This document shows, in pieces, positions 40,391 through 49,400 of a DNA stretch of 64,000 bases; the first letter of the stretch is position 1, and every line of letters begins with the position of its first letter. This DNA comes from Bacillota bacterium (lineage in GTDB: Bacteria > Bacillota > Clostridia > Acetivibrionales > DSM-2933), in assembly GCA_023430975.1 (NCBI GenBank), contig JAEYYB010000180.1, positions 1-64,000 of the forward strand, written 5' to 3'. Made by a program: the position numbers and the translations under genes. Under the pieces are notes generated by a model. The model had not been told where the DNA came from and searched no databases. It worked only from the letters and a program-made list of their open reading frames with translations.

Positions 40391-41023
40391 CTACATTTTC
40401 TTTGCAAGTAATAATAACTTTTCTGTCGCAAGCTTGATATCCGGCTGTGCAAAAATAGCTGATACAACTGCAACACCGTCAACTCCTGTACCCGTCAACT
40501 CCCGAATGTTATGTATACCAATTCCACCAATTGCCACAACCGGTACATTAACAGAATTACAAATCGCTGTCAGTGTTTCAAGAGAGACCTTGTCGGCATC
40601 AGTTTTGGTGGATGTAGAAAATACCGCACCAACTCCCAGATAGTCTGCACCATGCTTCTCGGCAAGAATTGCCTGTTCTACTGTCTGTACTGATACACCG
40701 ATAATTTTTTCCTTTCCCAGTTTTGCACGAACATTTCCAGCCTCCATATCACTTTGTCCCACATGGACGCCATCAGAATCGCAGGCAATCGCTAAATCAA
40801 CATTATCATTTATCACAAAAGGCACATTATATCGTTTACATACCTCTTTGATCTCTCTTGCCTCCGCCAGAAATGAGTCATAATCAAGCTCTTTTTCCCG
40901 AAGCTGAATAAAGGTAACACCACCTTTAAGTGTTTCTTCCACCTGTTCGGCAAGAGTACATTTACCAAGCCATGACCGATCAGTCACTCCGTATAAAAGC
41001 AATGATTCTCTATTTAATTTCAT
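40391..41023 (-). CDS. thiE: Thiamine phosphate synthase
   Basis: A 210-residue TIM-barrel enzyme that joins HMP pyrophosphate and hydroxyethylthiazole phosphate to give thiamine phosphate. Typical motifs are YGVTDRSWLGK at the N-terminus, VTFIQLREKELD, VPFVINDNVDLAI, GVHVGQSDM, IIGVSVQTVEQA, YLGVGAVFSTSTK and PVVAIGGIG. It overlaps the thiM gene by 14 nt, indicating translational coupling, with GGGG before its ATG. Substrates come from ThiM (thiazole branch) and ThiD (pyrimidine branch), both encoded alongside. Complete and apparently functional. Confidence 0.94.
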   Translation of the reverse strand: MKLNRESLLLYGVTDRSWLGKCTLAEQVEETLKGGVTFIQLREKELDYDSFLAEAREIKEVCKRYNVPFVINDNVDLAIACDSDGVHVGQSDMEAGNVRAKLGKEKIIGVSVQTVEQAILAEKHGADYLGVGAVFSTSTKTDADKVSLETLTAICNSVNVPVVAIGGIGIHNIRELTGTGVDGVAVVSAIFAQPDIKLATEKLLLLAKKM

Positions 41024-41834
41024 ATTTTGCCCCTTTCATCAGTACTTCACCATCAAGATTATAAACTTCATCAATTAAATAACTACGATATGTGGAATTT
41101 CCTCCGCAGTCTTTCTTTAATCTATCAAAAGCCAATTCGCCACACAGCCCCATTGCACAGACTGCCGCTGTTGTTGCCTCAAGCACCTTGTCGGGATTAG
41201 CAGCCAGGTATGCTGCAGTCATTGCTGTCAGCATGCAGCCGCTTCCAGTGATATTTGCCATCATAGGATTTCCATTACGGATAATGTAGGCAGTTTTTTC
41301 ATCTGCCACAATATCGATTGCACCTGTAATAGCTATCACGGCTCCTGTCTTTTTTGAGAATGCCTTTGCAAAAGCAACTGTATTATCTAGCGTTTCATCT
41401 GTTACTGCGTCTGAAACATCAGCATCAACACCTTTTGTTGTTCCTTTTCCCTTTGCAAGTGTTATAATCTCCGAAATATTTCCTCTGATCGTGGTGAATC
41501 TCACCTCATCAAGCAGCTTTTGTGCTGTTTCGGTTCTAAGTTTTGACGCTCCTGCACCCACAGGGTCAAGGATTACCGGATGCCCCAGTGCATTTGACCT
41601 TTTTCCTGCCAAAAACATAGCCGGAATGGTATTCTGATTAAGTGTTCCAATATTTATGTCCAGTGCACTGCAAATGGAAGTAATTTCTTCAACTTCGCCT
41701 GCATCATCCGACATAATCGGAGAAGCACCGCAGGCGAGCAGAATATTGGCACAGTCGTTCACTGTTACGTAGTTGGTAATACAATGCACAAGTGGATGTG
41801 CCATCCTTACATTTTCAAGCATCTCATTAAACAT
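41010..41834 (-). CDS. thiM: Hydroxyethylthiazole kinase
   Basis: A 274-residue enzyme that phosphorylates 4-methyl-5-(2-hydroxyethyl)thiazole, a salvage step of thiamine biosynthesis. Recognisable blocks are PLVHCITNYVTVNDCANILL, ASPIMSDDAGEVEE, HPVILDPVGAGAS, TTIRGNISEI, and the catalytic NITGSGCMLTAM region. The ATG at 41834 follows GGAGGG and overlaps the end of cytX by 8 nt. With thiE and thiD downstream this gives the cell a full salvage route from imported pyrimidine and thiazole precursors. Confidence 0.94.
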   Translation of the reverse strand: MFNEMLENVRMAHPLVHCITNYVTVNDCANILLACGASPIMSDDAGEVEEITSICSALDINIGTLNQNTIPAMFLAGKRSNALGHPVILDPVGAGASKLRTETAQKLLDEVRFTTIRGNISEIITLAKGKGTTKGVDADVSDAVTDETLDNTVAFAKAFSKKTGAVIAITGAIDIVADEKTAYIIRNGNPMMANITGSGCMLTAMTAAYLAANPDKVLEATTAAVCAMGLCGELAFDRLKKDCGGNSTYRSYLIDEVYNLDGEVLMKGAKYEIK

Positions 41835-42999
41835 ATTTTTTCCCTCCGATAACTTTATTAGAAATAATACAAAGTATTGAAATAATAATCATTACAGGCA
41901 GTGTACTGCCAACTGGAGTATCAATCTTAAGGAATAATCGGTATATAGCAAATCCAATCGCCCATATAAGCAAATTACCAATATTAAAACTCTTACCGGT
42001 GTGATCTTTCTTCAAAATAAACACATCTGTAAGTAGAATGGCAATCATAGGTGCAAACACAGTTCCGATTAAATAAAGAAAATCTGTAAATTTTGTAACC
42101 GGAGTAAAGAGAGCAAGTAGTGTTCCTAAAATACAAACAGCTACTGCAATCCACTTCTCATTGCATTTTTTTGAAATACTAGCTGCACTAACACCTGCTG
42201 AGTATGCATCTAAAAAAGTAGTTGTAACGGTTGAAAAAATAATGATAATTAGACCCAAAATACCCAGTCCGGCAGTCATCATAATCTTTGCTATATCAAA
42301 TTCGCCAGTAAGAAGTGCAGCACCCATACCGATGACGTACATCCATAAGCTTGTAAAGAAGTAAACAGCTGCACTTGTAAATGTTGCAGCTTTGTTTTTC
42401 GCCTCACGGGTGTAGTCGGATACCAATGGAAGCCATGAAAGAGGCATTGCAACAGAGAGTTCAACTGCTGCACCGAAAGTCATGTTTCCACCAATAACAT
42501 TACCGACACCGCCTCTAAAAACAATGACACTTAATAGAATTGTGAGGGAAAATAGTCCACCCATCGCAAGGATATTTATCTTATTCAGGTTCTTTATGCC
42601 GACAAGTATCCAAATTATAATAAGAAAACCAATTGCAATACTCCAAATCCATTTAAAGTCTGCAAACGCAATAGCTCCGGATGCTTCTGCACCAAAGACA
42701 ATCATAATGGCAGTCCAGCCCACTAGCTGCATGATATTCAATACAGAAAATAAAAGTGATCCCTTCTGCCCAAAAGACATTTTTACGGTTTCCATTGAGC
42801 TTCGTCCTGTCTGTGCACCAATAAGCCCAACATAATAGAACAAAACAAATCCAATAAGATGTCCTAATACAATAGCTGCAAGTCCTTTTGCAAATCCCAG
42901 TGGTGCAAAACTTGTTCCGGCAAATATCTCAGATATAGATACCGCTGCACCAAACCAAATTAATCCGTGATTAAATACTGAATTTTTCTCTCTTTCCAA
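41827..42999 (-). CDS. cytX: Putative hydroxymethylpyrimidine transporter CytX
   Basis: A 390-residue, 12-helix transporter of the NCS1 (nucleobase:cation symporter) family, related to cytosine permeases. Its N-terminal helix reads LIWFGAAVSISEIFAGTSFA. In this context, first gene after a TPP riboswitch and in front of thiM, it is the CytX type that imports the thiamine precursor HMP. The open frame extends to 43074, but that extension runs through the attenuator hairpin. The preferred start is TTG 42999, with GGGG 8-9 nt upstream, giving MEREKNSVFNHG; ATG 43020 is a weaker alternative. Direct transport evidence is lacking, so substrate is from context. Confidence 0.88.
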   Translation of the reverse strand: MEREKNSVFNHGLIWFGAAVSISEIFAGTSFAPLGFAKGLAAIVLGHLIGFVLFYYVGLIGAQTGRSSMETVKMSFGQKGSLLFSVLNIMQLVGWTAIMIVFGAEASGAIAFADFKWIWSIAIGFLIIIWILVGIKNLNKINILAMGGLFSLTILLSVIVFRGGVGNVIGGNMTFGAAVELSVAMPLSWLPLVSDYTREAKNKAATFTSAAVYFFTSLWMYVIGMGAALLTGEFDIAKIMMTAGLGILGLIIIIFSTVTTTFLDAYSAGVSAASISKKCNEKWIAVAVCILGTLLALFTPVTKFTDFLYLIGTVFAPMIAILLTDVFILKKDHTGKSFNIGNLLIWAIGFAIYRLFLKIDTPVGSTLPVMIIISILCIISNKVIGGKKYV

Positions 43000-43056
43000 A
43001 ATTATATCCCCTTTACACATGAACAGAAAAAATAGTAAAAACTCTGAGGCAAAACT

Positions 43057-43191
43057 AAAAGCGGGAAACACCATCAGGCATTTCCCGCAAATAAGTACTT
43101 GTATTACTTCCTACGTTGGCATTACCCAAATCAGGTGTAAGGGTCGAAGTTAGAAACTTCCTCTCAGCCTGTTATACAAGCTCCCCTGTTC
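43057..43191 (-). promoter_or_regulatory. TPP riboswitch with transcription attenuator controlling cytX-thiMED
   Basis: On the minus strand the aptamer occupies about 43191-43103. The THI-element blocks are in order: GGGGAGC (about 43185), the pyrimidine-sensing GCTGAGAGG, ACCTGATTTGGGTAATGCCA and ACGTAGGAAG. It is followed by a rho-independent hairpin: GCGGGAAA (43088-43081 on minus) pairing with TTTCCCGC (43068-43061), then TTTT at 43060-43057. This is the usual layout in which bound thiamine pyrophosphate lets the terminator form and shuts the genes off. Confidence 0.95.
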
Positions 43192-43210
43192 ATATTAAAA
43201 TTATGCGTAT

Positions 43211-43239
43211 ATTTTAGCATAGTTAATATGTATTGTCAA
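43211..43239 (-). promoter_or_regulatory. Promoter of the thiamine salvage operon
   Basis: On minus, TTGACA (43239-43234) and TAAAAT (43216-43211) are separated by exactly 17 nt, placing transcription start just before the TPP aptamer. Confidence 0.8.
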
Positions 43240-43353
43240 AACTGGATTTATCATGTGATGCATAAATTATATCTGACATTGGATGAGTAAATAGTTATTA
43301 AGTATTTCCCATTCTTGAAAGCTTAACATATGGTAAGGCATGAAAGAAAAATT

Positions 43354-43390
43354 ACTTCCGCTTTATTGCGGAAGTTGTTTTTTTTTCATA
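43354..43390. terminator. Bidirectional terminator after the cyclic glucan synthase gene
   Basis: ACTTCCGC (43354-43361) pairs with GCGGAAGT (43368-43375). A T-run follows on plus, and on minus the stem is followed by AATTTTTC. It lies 70 nt after the glucan synthase stop. The rest of 43240-43353 holds no gene. Confidence 0.75.
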
Positions 43391-43444
43391 ACTAAAAAAT
43401 GGAAAGTACTTTTATTATGATATAGGATGATATCAAACATTAGC

Positions 43445-46400
43445 TTACCCCAATACAACTTCTACCTTGTGTTTTTTTCCATCATCAACAAGGGGGATGG
43501 AGTTATTAAGCTTCTTGCCGTCCCTCACAATCTTACGCACCCCACTGCTTACTCCTTGAGGGTTTCTAACCTCTATCTTGTAGCTTGAGTTGCCGTATTT
43601 GTAATCTATCGTATATCCCTTCCACTTCTTAGGGATGCAAGGATCTATAATAATAGAATTTCCATCCTTTTTAAAGCCAAGAATATACTCAATTCCTGAT
43701 TTATAATACCAGCTGGCAGATCCGGTGTACCAGGTCCAGCCCCCTCTTCCTATGTGAGGGGGTATGGCATACACATCTGCAGGCATAACATATGGCTCCA
43801 CCTTATACTTGGAGACTTCCATCTGTGTCCTGGTATGGTTAATGGGGTTTATGAGATCAAACAGTTCCAAAGCCTTGTCTCCGTCGCCAAGCTTTGCGAA
43901 TGCAATTATGACCCATGCTGCAGCGTGAGTATACTGACCACCGTTTTCTCGTACCCCTGGAATATAGCTTTTTATATAGCCAGGCTCTAAATCACCTTCA
44001 TCAAATGGCGGCGTCAGAAGCTTTATAAGTCCTTCATCCCTTTGTATAAGATAATTTTCCAGAGAGTTCATAGCTTCACGAACACGATTCTTGTCTCCGC
44101 CCTCGGAGAATATAGCCCAGGATTGGGAGATTGAATCAATTTTGCACTCGCTATTTTCAATTGAGCCTAAAGGCTGTCCGTTGTCAAAATATGCTCTTCT
44201 ATACCAGCTTCCATCCCATGCATTAAGCTCTATTGCCTGAGCTATGGCTTTTGCAGCCTCTGAATATCTTCGGGATTCTTCATGCTGTTTTTTTTGCTGG
44301 CATAGTGGAGCAAATGCATTTAGAACAGAGTATAAGAACCAGCCAAGCCAGACGCTCTCGCCTTTTCCTCCATTTCCTACAGTATTCATTCCGTCATTCC
44401 AGTCTCCCGATCCCATGAGCGGAATGCCATGCTCACCGTATGCCAGTGACCTTTCAATGGCTTTCTTGCAGTGTTCATACAGTGGTTCTTTAAGCTCGGA
44501 TGGGCGAGGGCTTGAGTATCTCTCATCCTCAAACTCCTTTAAAGGCTCATCTTCAATGTATGGAACCATCTCATCCAGAATTTTATTGTCATTTGTCACC
44601 CTTATATATTCAGCTGTCACATATGGCAGCCAGAGAAGGTCATCAGAAAAGCGTGTCCTTGTTCCTTTGCCGGAGGGTTCATGCCACCAGTGCTGAACAT
44701 CTCCTTCAACAAATTGATGGCTGGCATGAAGCAAAATCTGATTACGTACGATTTCAGGCCATATGCTTACAAGAGCAAGGCAATCCTGCAGTTGGTCTCT
44801 GAAGCCAAAAGCACCACCTGATTGATAAAACCCTGAACGTGCCCACAGCCTGCAGGCTATTACCTGGTATAACAGCCATCCGTTCAGCATTATATTCATG
44901 GAGCTGTCAGGCGTTTCAACCTGTATTGTTTCCAGCTTGCCCTTCCAGAAGTTTCTTACCTCTTCAAATGACTTCTTTGCAGAATCAAAACTGTTATATT
45001 TTGATACCAGATTATAGGCATCTTCAGCATTTTTACCGGAGCCTAATAGGAACACAACCTCTTTTTCTCCATTAGGCTCTAGATCAATGCTAATCTGCAT
45101 GGCAGCACATGGATCAAATCCAGTGCCTAAATTTCCTGATAAGCCGTTTTGTAACAGGCCGGTTGGATGGGACAACTTTCCGGTGCCGAAAAACTCCTTT
45201 CTGTCACCTGTCACTGTCCTGTCCTTTTCTGTGACATCTATAAATGTCACCCTTCCATGAAACTCTTCATTATAGGGATTTTCAATGAAGAGGGTCCCAT
45301 TATCATTCTGCCAGGTTCGTAAGTGCATTGCTGTAGTTTGATCGCTGACACCCATGACAGGCCTTACATAATAAGTAAGGGTCAGGTTCTGGCTGTTTCC
45401 TGTGGTGTTAACCAGTTTTATCAGGTTCATTTTTACCGCAGCTTCTTTTGCGGCAATTTGTACAAGATTATGCATTATACCGTTGCTTTCATGCTCAAAG
45501 GCGGAATATCCAAAGCCGTGGGTGACATTGTAATCTGCATCCTGTTTCACCGGCAATGGAGTCAGAGACCATATTTTGCCGCTGTCCCTATGGCACATGT
45601 AAAAGATTTCTCCCGGTATATCGGATACAGGGTCGTTTGACCATGGCGTAAGCTTGTTTTCACGGCTGTTTTCACTCCATGTATATCCTGAGCCCGATTC
45701 GGTTACAAGGAAACCAAAATTGGGGTTTGAGATAATATTTGTCCATGGCATTGGAGTAGATTCACCTTTTTCAAGCCTTATTACAAATTCATTGCCCATT
45801 TTGCTAAACCCTGATGATAACACACCTTTTGCCATACTTGCAGTATTGGCTTTTGTTGTGCTGCCCACTTTATAGTCTTTATAGACAGAAGCATATTTTA
45901 CCTGGTCGGCTAATGAGCCCTGGTTTCCCTTCAATACCAATCTCGACACCGCATAAATGAGAGCAATATCTTCACCGGACATGCTATTCCGGTTTAATAG
46001 GTATACACCGCCCGGCCTATTGATGATATCATGGGCATGGCTTGATGATACGATATCCATGAGTATTGAGCGGAGTGGGTTGCTGTATCCGCCTTCTTCT
46101 TCATTCAATATGACGAGGTCAACCTTTAGACCTTTAAGTTTCCAGTACTCATGGGCCTTTAAAACATCATATACAATGTCTGTATCCAGGGATTTACTCA
46201 ATGCTACAGTTACAATGGGTAAATCTCCTGATATTCCGTAAGGCCAAAGAGAAGATTGTCCCCTGTTGTTTTCTTTTATGAAGTTGCTATAGTTTCTCCG
46301 TAACGGACTAAGGAATAAAACATGGGATATCATATCCTGGTACAGTTCCAGATCTTTATAGTTGATATTTAAGTATCCGGCCTCAACCTGACTGCGAGTT

Positions 46401-49400
46401 TGTGCAAGCTTGAATCCACCTTCAATAGTCTCTGGGGTAGAATACTTATGTGCAAGCTCCAAAGCAGTATCACGACCCTTGCTGACTCCAGTTATTAAAG
46501 AGATTTTAGCTGTTTGCTTAGGCTGAATTCTTACCCTTACTCTTGTGCTCATTATTGGGTCAAGAACAGAACCGGCACTACCAGATAGAGGTTTTGCCCG
46601 CTCCAATGCAACAGGATCCGATATGGTATGTCCCCTTCCTATAAATGCCAGCCTGTCTGTTTCGTATTCCGGACTTCCCATTGTTTCACCTTCAACAAAT
46701 ACAGTGTTAAAGAGCCAATAGATCTTATCTGACTCTGATCTTGGACGTCTTACTGCAAGTAGTGTATTCATTTCAGGTACAAGCTCGGTTTTTACAAAGA
46801 GGTTACTGAAAACCGGATGAGCTATATCTGCATTTTGAGGTGCCATAACAACTTCAAAATAGCTTGTTACTTCCATATCAACAGGATTTTCACCAAGGTT
46901 TTTTAAAGATAAGCGTCTTATTTCAGCGTTATCCTCTGATGCAACTGTTACTTCGGTTATGGTCTCAATATTTCCGTCAATTCTTTTGAATTTGGCTTTA
47001 TCAGCGGAAAATGTTACTTCATAGCTGTCCGGTCTCTTATTTATTGGATCATAGGTTGAGGACCATAGAGTATTGTCTTCTATACTTCTTATATAAAAGA
47101 ACATACCGCTTGGATCAAGTGTTATATCCTCTCTCCACCTTGTAACGGCAGTAAGGTTGTTTTTGCTGTAACCTGTGCCTCTATCCGTTATCATGACACA
47201 ATAGCTTCCATTTGAAAGCAAGTGTGCCTTTGGCAGGGTGAAATCAGGTGAAGTAAATTTGCGTAGGGATACCCTGCCTTTATAAACCATATCTTTGTAT
47301 GGCACTGCTTTTTCCTTGTTTTCCATTGCCGATGTAAAGTCAACAGGAACTTTTTCCTGAAGCAAAAGCTCCCCTGCCTTTACAACAGGATCGTTATGAA
47401 AACGTACCTGCATTATGTTCCTGTTTAAAAAGTTGTTGAGGGAAAGAAGGCTCATGCCCTCATGGTGAACCATGTAGCTTTTTACAACTGCTTTTCGCGA
47501 ACCAAAAGGAAGTCTTTCAGCTGTATAGTCAATAGCTTCATAAAACCCGTATGCACCGTCAAGGCCTTCCCTGCGAAGCCTCTTAATGTTATCTACTGCA
47601 CTCTTTGGGTCTACAAGGAGTGCAAGGAAGGTGGAGTATGGAGATACTACGGTGTCTTCAAGAAGACCTCGCTTAAGGCCGAGCCATGGAACCCCAACCG
47701 CTTTATACTGGTAATTGAGATCAATGTCCAGTGCATAAAATCCCGATTCTGATACACCCCATGGAACACGTTTATGTCTGCCATATTTTTTCTGGCTTCT
47801 CACAACAAAGGAGTAAGTCTCATCAAGCAGTGTATTTTTGTAATTCTTCATAAGAATTAGGGGCATAAGATACTCAAACATTGTACCAGTCCATGAAACC
47901 AGTCCCCTGTAAAAGTCTACGACAGTAATACTTCTGCCCAGTTTGGACCAATGTCTTGGAGGCACTTCCCCTCTTGCAACTGCAATATAGCTTGTCTGTC
48001 TCGCCTCTGATGCAAGGAGATCATAATATGAGTTGGTTAGCCTGTTTTCTTCCAGATTGTATCCAATGGAAAAAAGCTGCTTCTTCGAGTCATAAAGAGG
48101 ACTAAAGGTTGTTTTTTCAATTATACCGCTCACTTTTTCAATTATGTGCTCGTACTTGCTGTTAAAATTGTTTAAGTTACTAAGTGCTTTGTGTATCGAG
48201 GCATGCAAACCTTGCAACCATTGGTAGCCGCTGTTTGTCTTGTCCTTGCAGTCATCCATTATGCATTCAATTTCATAAAGAACCTTGTTGTACGTTTCTG
48301 CAAGTTCTAAAGGACCCATGGTTATTTTAATTTTGGCGGTGGCATCCTCAGCAAGCCTTAGTATATCTCTATTACCTAGGCCAGCACCTTTAGAGGAATT
48401 TGACCGTAAGCCTTCAAGGCCCAAATCGGGCAGAGGAGACTTGTTGCCATTAATATCCATGCCGTCGGAGGCATCTTTAAGAAATATATTTTCGTCATAG
48501 TCATCGTTAATATCGGAATGCAAAACAACTCCTGGATTTTCATGAGAATCACGAGCAAAAATCCTGGATGCATTTAAGAATACATCTATCCATGGATGAT
48601 ACAAATCTAATTCTTCTCTTAAGGAAGTAATCATCTTCTGCAGCTTGTAAAGCCATGGAGACTTCCTGATGTTGTGGCTGGAGATACTCTTTGTTATCTC
48701 TTCAAGAGTTCTTTTCCAGGTAAAAAGACTTCCATTGCCATCAGATGGAAGCACATCCATGGGATCCAGCCTGTTTAGCTCTATGCCGCTTTCGAGTGAT
48801 GCGAGAAAAGCAGTGTCATCAATACCTTGTATATATTTTCTGTCAATGAAAGGACTCTTTTGGTAATCATATAAACCTTGTCTAAATGCTATAAGATAGC
48901 AAACAAGGTTACCGCTGTCCACAGTGGATACATAACGGGGCCTTAAGGGTCTCAATGTGCGAGTGTCATACCAATTATAAAGATGATTGTTCCAACGCTC
49001 AAGTTTATCAATTGTTGTTAGTGTTTTTGAGGTTCTTTCAATCATCTCGTGGGTTCCGATATACCCTAAGTCCCTGGCAGCAAGAAAAGACATAAGCCCA
49101 AGGCCGATGTTCGTCGGGGATGTCCTGTATGCCACGCCGTTTGGGGGATCTTCCTGGAAGTTATCGGGGGGAAGGTAGCTGTTCTTATGATTGATGAACT
49201 CTTCGAAAAACCGCCAAGTCTTTCTTGAAATAATCCTAAGATCCCTAGTATCGTCTTCTGAAAGCTGGATGGATTCGTCCAATCTTATTTGGCTTATAAA
49301 ATAAGCGATGAAAGGGGAGGATGACCATATAACCAAAAGCGGTATTGTAAATACAGCCGAATTAGGCTTTAATATGATTGCAAACGCCAATACACCCAAT

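Noticed and set aside
42999..43074. Longer cytX start
   Set aside because: Begins in the loop of the TPP attenuator; a later TTG with GGGG upstream fits better.
44244..44696. Plus-strand 150-codon frame opposite the cyclic glucan synthase gene, with other plus-strand frames in 43754-51803
   Set aside because: Antisense shadows of a 2956-codon gene with clear family motifs; no ribosome binding sites or recognisable products.
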